This document shows, piece after piece, positions 1-11,256 of a stretch of DNA of 64,000 bases. Each line of letters begins with the position of its first letter. The stretch's first letter is position 1. The position numbers were made by a program, and so were the translations under genes. This stretch comes from Porphyra umbilicalis. Taxonomy: Eukaryota; Rhodophyta; Bangiophyceae; Bangiales; Bangiaceae. The notes below the pieces were generated by a model. The model was given only the letters and a program-made list of their open reading frames with translations, was not told where the DNA came from and did not search any database. The stretch spans positions 113,307 through 177,306 of the forward strand of contig KV918912.1 of NCBI GenBank assembly GCA_002049455.2. Reading direction: 5' to 3'.

Positions 1-474
1 CGGCTGTCGGCACAGGACGCCCACCGGCACACGACACCGCTCCATTCGCCAGTATCGAAGCACGCGGAGCATGGCAGCTCCGACCTCCATGCAAGAAGCG
101 ACAGGAAAAGCAGAAATAGAGGCAAGGCACGCAGTATACATGTAGAGAAAATGTACAGTTGTTCATCCGGGAGACTGGTGTCCTTGTTGGCCCTTCTCAT
201 CGCCGATCCGCCCGAGCATCCTCCCGCAGCAGAAGCGGGGCGTGCCGACGCGGCAGGTGCGCTCCCAGCGCGGGAACCAGCCTGGCCGCCAGCCATACTC
301 GCCGAGTGCGACGCGACCGAGTGAGACAAGTTTCGCTCGTCTTGCGGGGGAGAAGTGGCAGCACGCGTCGGGGGAGCAGAAGGCGGGGAAAAGTCAGCAC
401 TCGGCGGGGGAGTGGCAGCACGCTTCGAAGTGCCAGCTCGCGTCGAGAGAGTGGCAGCACGCGTCGAGGGAGTG

Positions 475-815
475 GCAACACGCGGCAGGGCGGCGGCAGT
501 AGGCGGCAGGGCGGGAGCAGCAGGCGGCGGGGCGGGGGCAGTAGGCAGCGGGGTATGCGCAGTAGGCGGCGGGGCGAGGGCAGTAGGCGGCGGGGCAAGG
601 GCAGTAGGGGGCGGGGCGGGGGAAGTAGGCGGCGGGGCGAGGGCAGTAGGCGTCGGGGAGAGGGCAGTAGGCGGCGGGGCGAGGGCAGTAGGCGGCGGGG
701 CGAGGGCGGTAGGCGGCGGGGCGAGGGCCGTAGGCGGTGGGGCGGGGGCAGTAGGCGGCGGGGCGAGGGCAGTAGGTGGCGGGGCGAGGGCAGTAGGCGG
801 CGGGGCGGCGGCTGC
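475..815. repeat. 21-bp GC-rich minisatellite
   Basis: About sixteen imperfect copies of a 21-bp unit of the form GGCAGTAGGCGGCGGGGCGAG. Because 21 is a multiple of three, every frame stays open and encodes a seven-residue repeat (RRRGEGS-like or AVGGGAR-like). Long frames here on both strands are therefore a by-product of the repeat and not evidence for a gene. Confidence 0.9.
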
Positions 816-2125
816 TGCTCCGGACTCGCGGAAAGCGAGGACGGCGGCGCTCAGAAGGGAGGCTGTCGACTCCCGGCCATTGTCGGCGGCGGGCGTCGGT
901 GCTCCGTCCGCGACTCGGTCGGCGTCGACGGCCGTCGCCTCGGTCCCTGGTCCATTGCGGCCATCGCCGGCGGCTGCAGCCGCTGCCCCACGGTCCCCGC
1001 GGCATCCAGTCTCCTCTCTGTCCAGTACGTTGCCAATGCCCACGAGTAGGCGGCCCAAAGAGGAAGCATTCGCCATTCTGACAACTGCGGGCGCGGGCAG
1101 AAGGCGGCTTCGAGCGTCTGTGCGGGGTTAAAGGGGGGGGGGGTCCGAGTGGGGGTCAGGGAGAGGGTCCGTGAGGATGCTGGGAGCCCGTTTGCCGCGG
1201 TGCGGGTCGCCTCAAGGAGGTATCGCATACGAACTGACCAGACGGCTTTAAGGACACCCGCCAGCAGTAGTGGGGCGGGACAGGAGGGCCCCCAGATCAC
1301 CCGTGGAAGACGTGTCACCTGGCCAAAGAAAGCCGTTGCCGGAGGTGTTGCTCGGCCGTGGCGCGGGCGAGAAAAGGGCCAACGAGAAGGGCCGTGAGAA
1401 AGGCCTGGAGAAGGGTCCTTGCCAGCAGTGTTGCCGGGCCCTCTCGCCTGTCCCCAAAAAGCCAACACGAGCCGGACACGGCGGACACAACCTGGGCAGC
1501 TTGCCTGTCGCCAACCGGGAGTGCTTCGCAGCACCAATCAGTGCTCGCCATCAGTATCGAGCTACCATCACGCGGCCCCGTGCAGCTGTGATCAGGTGGC
1601 TCCTGAGCACCCAGCGCCTCAGGCAGGCAAAAATGATGGCTCGGTGCCCGCACAAGGCTGGAGGGCTCTCATCCATTACCGAGAGGACCATTCGATGCCC
1701 CACAATCTGTTGATCAGGGGCCAGTGCTGACAGACTGACAGATACGATTTCATATTGTGAACTTTGTGGGGTTACTTCTTGTGTTACTGGGTGGGGTTAC
1801 TTTACGGTCAGCATATCTGAATGATGAATTCGTGCCACCTGCCTGTCATCCTCCCGACCCGGTCGACCGCTGCACCTCTTCCCACCGTGGGTCAGCTCCA
1901 GGCCCGCTCTGTCCTGCTTACGAGTGCTGGTGGCTTGCGTCGATGAGTTTTCCGTGCCGAGCAGCAGACTGCGGCCGCTGTTTTAGGCGATGCCTCGGAC
2001 AGCAACGGCATGCGGCGCACGCGCACCGTGAGGCAACGCCCAGGGGGTGTGATGGTATCAACACCATTTGAATAGAGTCTGTTGCGCCTGAGGAGTCTGG
2101 TGAGCCCGGAGGCCCTGCGGTTGCA
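816..2125. other. Stretch with no recognisable gene
   Basis: GC-rich DNA after the minisatellite, including a run of twelve G near 1131-1142. Frames here are compositional and overlap on both strands. I see no domain, LTR or RNA gene. The right part lies just upstream of the transposase fragments and may be the 5' part of that element. Confidence 0.5.
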
Positions 2126-3007
2126 GTGGGTTCTGCCATTTGCATTGAGTCTGATGAGTCTGGTGGCCCTACGGTTGCAATGGGTATTGCCGCGACGGCT
2201 GCGACTGCCGCGACGGCTGGCACGTCTTATGCTGTGGGTGCTGGGGACGCTGGGGATACTGGGGATGCTGGGGGTGTTGGGGGTGTTGGGGGTGTTGGGG
2301 GTGTGCGGGACGTAGTAGGACTGGAGTCTGAGGTGTACCTGGAGATCGCTCGAGCAATCTCAGCACCTGCCTCTCCTCCAAAGCCGTCGCCTCGACGGGG
2401 TCGCGCCCGGCGAGGCGCCCCGTCTGAGAGCACCAGGCGAGCGCGCCATGCTGACGCGCAAAACCGTCACCGGAGGCGTGCGCGCCGTCGAGGCAACACC
2501 GCCGGTGCCAACCCGACCGATGGATCTGTCGGGGATAATAAGGATGCGACTGGAGACGTACATGCGGTTGCGCGTGGGCATGGCCGTGGGAGTGGTGCCG
2601 GCGGGGGAGGAGAACGAGACGAGGACGGCGGTACGGAAGCTCAGAGCCCCGGGGCCGGTTGCGATCGGAGTCTATTTGAGCAGGCTTTCGACCACTACGA
2701 GCGCTTTGGGGACGCCAGGCGTGCAACCACTACTTTTCCACCACTGGAGGGCGGAGGAGGCAGCGGGGGAGGGCGCGCCCCGTGGCTGAGCGAAGACCTG
2801 TGGCACGTTTTCACGTTTGCCTGCACGTCGGGCGGCGGATGCGGCCTGTCGCAAAAGGAGCTGCGCCGGTTGTACCAGTACACCGAGGAGGTAGAGGCAG
2901 CAAGTTCCGCCTCCCGCAAGCTATTTACAGCAGCCTTGCACACTGCAAACCGGTTTATTGCCGCCGTTCGACGCTTCGAGCGCTCTTTTGTCGCCCCTCT
3001 CAACTAG
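2126..3007 (+). CDS. Putative N-terminal ORF of a DNA transposon
   Basis: A 293-codon frame with a low-complexity Gly/Ala/Arg-rich N-terminal half, including a GVGGVGG repeat, and a more ordered C-terminal third (about residues 190-293) rich in aromatic and charged residues. It ends at TAG 3005-3007. The next transposase frame starts 12 bp later in the same reading frame, so this is probably the upstream part of the same transposase separated by one stop codon. I recognise no domain in it. The call rests on position and frame. Confidence 0.4.
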   Translation: MGSAICIESDESGGPTVAMGIAATAATAATAGTSYAVGAGDAGDTGDAGGVGGVGGVGGVRDVVGLESEVYLEIARAISAPASPPKPSPRRGRARRGAPSESTRRARHADAQNRHRRRARRRGNTAGANPTDGSVGDNKDATGDVHAVARGHGRGSGAGGGGERDEDGGTEAQSPGAGCDRSLFEQAFDHYERFGDARRATTTFPPLEGGGGSGGGRAPWLSEDLWHVFTFACTSGGGCGLSQKELRRLYQYTEEVEAASSASRKLFTAALHTANRFIAAVRRFERSFVAPLN

Positions 3008-3019
3008 AAAAAGGTTGTT

Positions 3020-3880
3020 ATGTCGGTTGACGGTCGCAAGTACCCCGTCTTCTTCCGCGACGCGTTCGACGCTGCCCAGGAGGAGATCATGCAAGTGGAG
3101 CTAGGGGACATGTGCTGGGGACCGCCGCCGTCTCCAGCTGACAATGGCGTGGAAGGGCCCCAGTCGGTGCTACTGCCAGGCAGCTGGGACGGGGAGATGT
3201 ACCAGGAGCAGCAAGCCCAAGTCGAGGGCACTATGCACGAGGACACGAGAGTACTGGCGATGCACCTGTACTCTGATGCTACTGTGCTCAGCAGCAGGGG
3301 AGCAGTATCGGCGTACCCTTTGCGTATGCGCGTCGTCAACATCAACACCAAGGACGTGCGATGGGGCACACTAGCGTACATCCCACAGGTCGAGTCCAAG
3401 TTCATAAAGACGCGCGAAGGCCATGAGGTGCGTTCCGAGATGCTCCAGCGGATTTTACACCTCGTCTTTCGAAGCAGCGTGCTGGCCAGCCACCGTGGGG
3501 CGTGGCTGAACTTACCCGGCGGTGGTCGAGTGCGTGTCTCCCCACGTGCCCTCCTTCATGTGTGTGATCAACCTGAGGAGCGTGCCGTCATGTGCCTGAA
3601 GGGTACTGGCTGTCTCATTCCCTGTACGCCCTGCATGGTGGGACGGGAGGACTCGTGCTCGGCGTCCGGGGCCGATGCTTCTAGTAGAGACGTCCAGGAG
3701 ACGGTACGGGCGCCCTTCAAGAACGCCAAGATGGGGATCTGTTGGGGCGCGGCGGCGAGGCGTGCAGAGGTAGAGTTGGAGCACAGCATCAACAGCATGG
3801 TCCCTGCGATGGCCGCGTCGGCTGGCCTTGGAAATGGTCCCCGCATGCTGTACCGATTGCCAGGTTTCGATCGCACTCAC
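3020..3880 (+). pseudogene. CACTA/Plavaka-like transposase, catalytic-region exon
   Basis: The stretch around residues 75-115 has the layout of Plavaka/CACTA (EnSpm-like) transposases: an LYSDAT motif, then SAYPLRMRVVNI and a GTLAYIPQVE segment, matching the LYSDKT...YPVYLTIGNI...LAYLP pattern I know from that family. A Cys pair follows (LIPCTPCMVG). The frame runs into GTACGT at 3881, a strong splice donor, so the coding part probably ends there. No conserved continuation about the central Asp is visible, so an exon may be lost. Product: DNA cut-and-paste transposase, probably inactive. Superfamily moderately sure, activity doubtful. Confidence 0.6.
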
Positions 3881-4083
3881 GTACGTCTCCTTGCTCGTCG
3901 AGAGTAGAACTGCTCGCTCCTTGCATTTGGTGGGCGGGCGAGCGCCCATGTTGGGCGCCTCTCTATCGGTATGATGCCTCGGTCCTGTTCAGTATACGTT
4001 CAGTATCTTACTGTGCACGGCCCGTGACTTGGCGCGAGTAGCTCTTGTGGTATTGGCGCTGTGTGTTGTTTGCCCGAGAGTAG

Positions 4084-4259
4084 GTCATGAACACTGGTAT
4101 CAACAGGAAGGTGGCCAAAGAGGTGCCTGTTTACCTCCGCAAGGTGGCAGAAGGTGGAGTCCATGCGCGGTTTGACACGGTCACAAACACCGAGCGTGGC
4201 ATCAATATGCGGTTCAAGCACGCGTCGCGTCGTTTGCGCGTGCCGTACATCCACCCTGG
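4084..4259 (+). pseudogene. Transposase middle exon (same element)
   Basis: A short open stretch with an AG acceptor immediately upstream (GAGAGTAG before 4084) and a GTACGT donor at 4260. It encodes a Lys/Arg-rich segment (NRKVAKEVPVYLRKV, then RFKHASRRLRVPYIHPG) that fits between the two recognisable transposase blocks. The splice sites and colinearity are what support it. The family call comes from its neighbours. Confidence 0.45.
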
Positions 4260-4375
4260 GTACGTTTTGAGCCCTACTGGGTGTGTTTCTTGCTTTGGGG
4301 CAGGCTGTGGCTCACATCTCTTCACCGTATCCGCGTACTGACAAGAGGCTACCGTGCTATCAGTCCCTTTTGGCA

Positions 4376-5471
4376 GTATGGGCACCTATGTCACAGGTAC
4401 TCTGTCCCAGAGGCTACAAGGCAGGCCACAATGACGGGCAGTGAGCACCGTCGTGCCCTACCATTCCTGCCTTTCGGTGTCGTGGGCGTAGCGGGCGCCC
4501 CGGTCAATGGCGACCACCACAGCGCTTTGACTGCGGCTATTTGCGAGCTGGTTGTCGTGACAAACGCACTGTTTGCCGCACAGTGTACCAACCAGGGCGG
4601 TGGTATTCTGTACTCGGAGGAGGTAGTGCTGGCCAAGAAGGCCCACGCGTGGGCGGTTGAGGTCTTTCAGCCCGTACTGGGGCCAGCCTACACCACCAAG
4701 CTTCACTGCATGTCGGCGCATCTTCTGGACGAGTTTCGCCTCAGGGATAACGTCGGTGACGGCAACATTGCGTATGATGAGGCCCTACACAAGGCAGTTA
4801 AGGCCGCTTACAAGCATACCAACAAGAGGAGGGACCAGTTCGTCAAGCAACTTGTGCTGAGCGAGCAGGTGTACACCCTGCTCCACGACGAAGAGGAGGA
4901 CAACGCAGACGCGGAGGGGGAGGCACCAGGGACCGACGCGGGCGGCGACTATGACTCGGCAGGGACACGGCGCAGCCGTCCGCAGCGGCGGCAGCGGCGG
5001 CGGCGGCGGCGGCGGTATGCCAAGAAGTACTCTCTGGCTGAGCTGGCCAGGAGCCACAGTATCCCTGGCTCGGCGGCTGTGCTGTGTCGTCCCGAGAGTA
5101 CGCTCCTCTGCAGGAGCGGAAACCTCTATTATAGCAACGCCTCTCAACCGAGGCGAGGGCGCGCCCAACACACTATCCGGGCCGCGCCGGTTTTCCAGGG
5201 GTCACCGTGGTTTGACTGGCTGCAGTTCCGCCGACCAGATGGGGCCATTTGGGTCGGTCAGGCCGCCCCAGTGGTAACTACACGGGCCCGCGGCTGGGAG
5301 CGGCTGGTGGTGCGGCGAGCGGAAAAAGCTACGGCGAGACCCGGATGCGTGCTGACCAAGTACGGGAGTGAGCGCCTGCAATGGGATATGGAGGCAGACG
5401 GAGACGCAGTACGCCTAGACGTGCTTACGACTGCGGACATTGTGAGCTGGATTGCCGTCGAGTATGACTGA
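4376..5471 (+). pseudogene. CACTA/Plavaka-like transposase, C-terminal exon
   Basis: The open frame extends upstream to 4281, but a plausible acceptor (TTTTGGCAG) precedes about 4376. The block KLHCMSAHLLDEFRLRDNVG followed by AYDEALHKAVKAAYKHTNKR matches the His-containing C-terminal part of Plavaka/CACTA transposases, where KLH...H...D.I.RFG and H...AKxAYRxTNKR recur. A poly-Arg/Gln tract (near residue 230) separates it from a variable tail. With the pieces at 3020 and 4084 it makes one intron-containing transposase. The element ends (TIRs) were not found. Confidence 0.55.
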
Positions 5472-7510
5472 GAGGACCTCAGTGAGCTCCACGGCGTTAC
5501 GGTGATGCCCGACGACGTCCCCAACACGGCGGTGGAGCGACGGGCGTCTCGCGTTTTCTTTAATGCGTTTGTTGTTCGAGAGGGCCTCGGTGAGTGCGCA
5601 TCTGACAGTGAGGACGGCTCCGAGTAAATCCGGTGCAGTATCTAGGAAAGTCATCTCGGCGGGAGGAGAAGAGTGTGCCGGTCCGGGGGGGGGGGGGGGG
5701 GGGGGGACGTGCCAGGGAAGGAAAGGTCGGGGCGGGGGCGGGGGGGAAAGAAGAAAAGGTCGTTGCGCAGTGTTCCACAGTGTTGTCAGGGCACCGATGG
5801 GAATGGGACCAGGGCTCTGCTTGGCAGTGTGGGGCATCAGCGCGCAGCGGGGCAATAGCACCCGAGTTGTGGAGTAGGGCGGGGGCATTTGCGCGGCGGG
5901 GCGGGGCCGGGCCATTCGCATGGTGGGGGCACGGGCGCGGCGGGGCAGGGGCCTGGGCGGGGGCATCGGGGGAGCGGGGGCATGGGCACGGGCGCGTGGC
6001 GGGGCGGGGGCAAGCGCGCGGCGTCGCTGCGAGACCTGACCGGCCACGCACTCGAGGATCACTGGGGATCACAGGGGGCCACGGCCACGTACGTACCGGA
6101 CAGCGAACCCTACTACATTCCCGTGATCAACGGCCAGAGTTGATCCTGCACGGGCGCTTGGCGGGGCGGGGGCAAGCGCGCGGCGTCGCCGCGCACACCT
6201 AGTTAGGCCGAGTCTTCTGGGTTGAAAGTTTTGAACCTTCAGAGGCCACGTCGCCCGTTTACTTACAGAAAACAGTCAATCTAACCCCTCAGGAACAGCC
6301 CGGCAGTCGTCCTGCCCCCCACCACCACCACGGAGTCCACCGCTGCCAACGCTCGTCACCGTCCGTCCCCCCCTCTCCCACCACTTGTGCTGCTCCCTCC
6401 GAGTTCCCCCGCCTCTACCACAATACATGGGAGCACGCGATGCTGTTTGCCCGTCGTTTGTGCCATTTTGTCGCTTGTGCGTGGAGAGTGGTGCCGGGAC
6501 GAGTCTCCCCCCCCCCAATCCCCCCCTCGAAGCGGTATGAAGCATTCGTTAATGTGATTCGGCGTTTGTTCCATCAGCATCAGCGTGGTATGGCGGCCCT
6601 ATCAAGCATCAAGTACACCGCGAGATCTAACTCGATGGCCCCGGTATGCGTATTTGACCTCTTGTTGGCCGATGCAGTGCCTTTTTTGTCACTTATCTCT
6701 GCTTGTCGTTACACTGGCTGGCTATCTCTTGCTCTCTGTGGCCACACTCATGTATTGTTGTCATTCAGACATCGGAAGGGGCGGTGCGTGGGGCAGGGGG
6801 GGGAGGGGCTGGTGGAGCAGTGGAAGGGGGAGGTGGTGGGGCGAAGGCGTGGTGGCGATTGGATGCGGCGACAGGAGGACGTGGCACGGCGGAGGGTGCA
6901 TCACGAGATGAAACTATCAAGTAGAGGCTTCAGCTGCCCTGGACGGAGTGGGGTAGGGGGCGAGGAGGGAGGTGTCCATGCGCACCCACCCTTGGTACAA
7001 TTTATATATGGCCAATGTGATGGAGTGCAGAGCGCCCCTGCTCGGCGTCAAAAAAGTAACCCCATCAGAGTGCCTTTTTTCTTCATTTTCTGTACGTCGG
7101 AGCCGAGACATGTGCGAACACTACGCGTCATGCACTTCTGTCGACTTCATCTTTCAGCTGCGTGCGCGACCCCATGGGGATCGATTGGAATCATGTGACG
7201 AGGCCGAGTAAATGCGCACCATCCATCCCACTTTCACATTGTGTGTCGCGCAGGAGATACGCCACGTGTCCTTCAGACGCTGCAGAATGGCCAGGCGCGG
7301 AGGGCAGCGCGGAAGCTGCGTTGCTGCTGGGCTGAGGGCGCTGCCCGGCGCAGTCCGGCGCCGCCGGGCTCCGGGGCGCGGCCGAGCGCCGCCGCGCACC
7401 GGGGCGCCGGGGCGCCGGGGCGCCTCCGTCCGGGCGCCGGGGCGCGGCCGGGCGCCGCTGGGCACTGCCCGGCACCGTGGCGCCGGGACGCCGCCGTCGG
7501 GGCACCGGGG
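5472..7510. other. G-rich spacer without a recognised gene
   Basis: Contains a 22-nt G homopolymer at 5685-5706 and low-complexity GGGGCGGGGGCA-type sequence to about 6010. A GCGGGGCGGGGGCAAGCGCG block occurs twice (near 6000 and 6167). 7340-7505 is extremely GC-rich (GGGGCGCCGGGGCGCC type). Frames on both strands look compositional. No tRNA, LTR or conserved protein was seen. Confidence 0.5.
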
Positions 7511-7930
7511 GGTTAAAACGTAGTGGGGATAGGGGTTTGGGGACCACGGTGAAGTGGTTGAGTGGCGTGAGCTTGTTTGTGTGTGTGCGAACGTGCTTTG
7601 TTGGTTGTCCTAAGGATCGCCCGCCTCTCCCAACCGAGAGCACCTCTCAAATAGTCCCCACCGGCCCAAGTGCTCCCCCCTCTCGCGCCCACACCGACGC
7701 CCACGCCCTCGCACCAAATCGAATCACTCACCGAATGAAAAGCCACTAGAGCAAAGCGAAGATCAAAATCCAAAAAATGCCAAAAGTAACGCCCTCAAGA
7801 TGACCCAACACAAATGTGTGCAACTTGACCACGTCTTGCAAATGTACCATGTGGGGTACCATGAGGGTCACCGACCATCATCCATTCGCAAACCGCCAGT
7901 GAAGTCGGCGACGAGCATCACAGTCCAACA
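7511..7930 (-). repeat. 3' LTR of copia A1
   Basis: Right end CCAACA at 7930 is the reverse complement of the TGTTGG start seen in A2. The left end has decayed (GGTTAAAACG where A2/A3 have TGTTGAAACG). A purine-rich tract (reverse complement of CTCCTCCTTGCTT) lies next to it at 7931-7943 as the polypurine tract. Confidence 0.85.
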
Positions 7931-8795
7931 CTCCTCCTTGCTTGTTGCCGCGGCGGTTCTTGTATTCAGCAAAGCCCCAGGGCCTCGACATGCTTGTCGT
8001 GCTTGGTCTTGCCGAGCTTCTTCGTCATCGGGTCCGCCATCATGTCGTCCGTTGCACAATGCTCCAGTGTCACCTTGACCGTCGTGATGGCCTCGCGCTC
8101 AAAGTGGTATCTAATGTCGATGTGCTTGGTGCGCTTGTGCTCGACGGGGTTCTTGGAGAAGTCAATGCACCCGCTGTTGTCGACCTTGATGTTGATCGGC
8201 CCGCCCGAGATCGCTGTCCGCAGCCTTTGAGTTGCAACGCTTTGCACGAGCTTGTTTAGCCAATCAGCTTCCTTGCTGGCCTCACATAGAGCCATGTACT
8301 CGGCTTCCATCGTCGACAGCGCCACCGTCTTCTGCAACTTAGAACCCCAGCTGACGGCTGCTCCGCCAAAGATGAAGGTGAAGCCCGTCGTAGAACGTCG
8401 CGTCTCGTGGTCACCCGCCCGGTCGGCATCACTAAAGCCTTGTAGAACTCAGGAAGAGTTCTTTTCGAAGACCAGCCCCTTGTCAATCAAACCCTTGTTA
8501 TACCGTAGAACGCGCTTGATCGCCGCCAAATGCTCCTTGCTGTAGCACGAAACAAACCGACTCAGCTTGCCGATAGCGAAGGCGAGGTCAGAACGCGTCC
8601 CGACCATCAGGTACGTTAGACTGCCGACGGCTTCGCGGTAGGGCAGCGCGTCGTCGCTCTCGTCGGCCTTGACCAGCTGCAGGTCCTTCTCCAGCGGCGT
8701 TTCGATCGGGTTGCACTTCACCATCCCGAACTGATCCAGCACTTGCGTTGCGTACTTGCCCTGCGACAGCTTGAGGGTGCCCAACGCCTTGTCAC

Positions 8796-9751
8796 CAGGG
8801 GCTTTTGAATCTGTCACTTTTCATAGAATCTGAATATACTCCAGTTCCGCCGACATGCACTCAGATTTGAGTTTTTGATGATATCATTTATCTGGATTCG
8901 GATCTGACCTCGTCGGTGGGATTTAGGATCAGCATCATATTCGGATATGTTATCGCTCCGATTTCGATTATAATCTGTGTACCTAGAGTGAGTATATTCC
9001 GTCCGAGGACACTTCTGCGCAAATAGGGATCGACGTATGTACCAACGACAGGTTGTCCGACGACGCCGCCAGCACAGTCTAGCGCCAGCTAACGTACGTT
9101 TTGAGGTGGTCTCAATCTCCTGGGAAACTGGAGTGGTATGGTGTACCTGCACAATTCCAGCGTGCAAACTAAAATCTACATCCTCGTCGTCGGACACAGA
9201 AAGATTCGTGGTGCTGCGGGCAGGGCTCCCCAAGTCACGACGATTGCTCGTCGGGGTGCAACAGTGGTCGACGCTGGAGGGAGTTGTGACAGCAAAGAGG
9301 CGCAGTTATTATGCGACGGGAAGCAGGGCGGCAGGGCTGCTCCTCACGCGAAGGTGATAGGATCATACTGCGGACACCCAAACACCTTCACGTCGTGGTC
9401 CGGGCATCCGGCTCAGGTGTGCCAGACACATTTCTCTCTTAGTTGCGAAGGTCCAGCCCCTATCGCATATCTGCTATCCAACATTGGCATCTTGTTCGCC
9501 TGCGGCGTCGCAAGGGCTGCCTCAGACTGTTATTGTAGCGCACAGCCGATTTCTGGAGTCGGATAAACTCAGGCAAAGTATCTCCACTCTGATTACATTA
9601 TATCCTGACCTCAGAGAATTATTAAGGCACATTTTATTCGTCGGTGCATGGACTGAGTACATTAAGAATACGCAGCTACGGCATTATTATGGATATATCC
9701 GAGTATACTGTGCGGATATATCTAGCTCGACTTTATCCACCTCAGCCCCTG
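8796..9751. mobile_element. Non-autonomous hAT-like element (956 bp) in copia A1
   Basis: Flanked by a perfect 8-bp direct repeat CTTGTCAC (8788-8795 and 9752-9759). Ends are CAGGGGCTTTTGAATC and its approximate inverse CTCAGCCCCTG. Eight-bp TSDs and CAGGGG termini are the hAT signature. The TSD fits the hAT target preference nTnnnnAn. The interior is AT-richer than its surroundings, has repeated ATATCCGNAT-like words, and shows no transposase. It interrupts RT between motifs that are adjacent in A2. Confidence 0.88.
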
Positions 9752-11256
9752 CTTGTCACGCCTAATCTCTAGCCCGAGGATGACCTTGGCCTCGCCCAGG
9801 TCCTTCATCTCAAAACGCTCGTGCAGAGCGTCCTTAACCTTGTAGATCGCCGCCAGGCTTGATGCCACCAAAAGAAGATCGTCGAGGTACACCAGGACGT
9901 TGATGATTTTGCCGTCATCCATGCGGAGGTAGAGGCATGCATCCGGGTCAATGTTGGCAAACCCCTGCGACTTGAGGAAGTCGTCGAGCTTGGCGTACCA
10001 CATCCTGGGGCCTTGCTTCAGCCCATACAGCGCTTGGAGGAGACGACACCCCTTGTCAGGTTACGTCGGATCGACATAGCAGTCTGGCTGCTCCATGTAG
10101 ACCTCCTCGTCAAGGTCGCCGTTCAGGAATGCCGTCTTGACGTCCATCTGATGTAGCTCCCACCCGTTCGCCGCCGTCATCGCCAGGATGCATCGGATGG
10201 TAGTGAACTTTGATACCGGCGCGAACGTCTCGTTGAAGTCGAGCCCCTTGATCTGCCGGTTCCCCATGAAGGAGAGACGCGCCTTGTGCCGCGTCCTGTT
10301 GTTCCCGTTCTTGTCAACTTCGTTCTTGACCTTGTACACCCACTTTCCCTTCAGCACGCGTCGACTGGCCGGGCGATCCGTCAAGCGCCAGGTCTTGTTC
10401 TTGCGGTTGGCCTCCATCTCCTCGTCGATGGCAATCTGCCACTTAGCCAACTTCTGCCCTTGAACGGCTTGCACGTACGTCGTGGGCGCCTCGTGAGCAA
10501 CCAGTCTCACCGGGCGCCAGTACTCGACAGGGGCCGCCGCGCTCTGCCGCTCCAACGCAGCATGTCTACAGAGCCGCCAAAACCTTGATTGTCGTCCGTG
10601 GACTTGTCAGATCCATCGTCTCGCTTGTCATCCTTGTCGTCACTGTCAGCTTTCACGTCTTCGCCGTCGCTTGCAGAGCGCAAACCCGTCTCGACTCCGA
10701 CGTTTCCGTCTCCGGGAAGCTCCTCTGCAACTTCTGCCACCTCGCTTACGTTCGTCTGGGCGAACACGATGCTTCGTGCCTTGACGACCTTGCCGTCGTC
10801 GAGAATGACCTTGTACGCCTTGCTGCCGTCGGGATAGCCTAAGAAGACGCCCTTCGCCGCCTTGTCGCCAAACGTGCCGTCGATGTGACTCTTGTGCAGC
10901 ACCACCCAGCATGTCGACCCAAACACCAGCATGTGGCTTACGTCGGGCGTATTTTCGGTCCACAGCTCAAAAGGCGTCTTGCCGACATGAAGCGTCCGGC
11001 TGTTGACGCGGTTCTTGATGTAGACCGCCGTCTTGATGGCATCCGCCCAAAGCTCCTGATCGACGTCCTTGTGTCGCATCATGGTGCGAGCCATCTCCAC
11101 GAGAACTCGGTTGAGCCGCTCAGCAACCCCGTTCTGCTGCGGCGTGTCGGGCACCGTGGTCTGGTGCGTCGTGCCATTCTCATCGTGAAGAGCCTTGAAT
11201 GCATTCGACACATACTCGCCGCCATCGTCGGTGCGTAGGATCTTGATCTTGGTTCC

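Noticed and set aside
475-815. CRISPR-like regular repeat
   Set aside because: Head-to-tail copies without spacers in a eukaryotic, transposon-filled context; it is a minisatellite.
159-1131. Long plus and minus frames over the first kilobase
   Set aside because: They are produced by the 21-bp minisatellite and high GC. The peptides are pure repeats with no domain.
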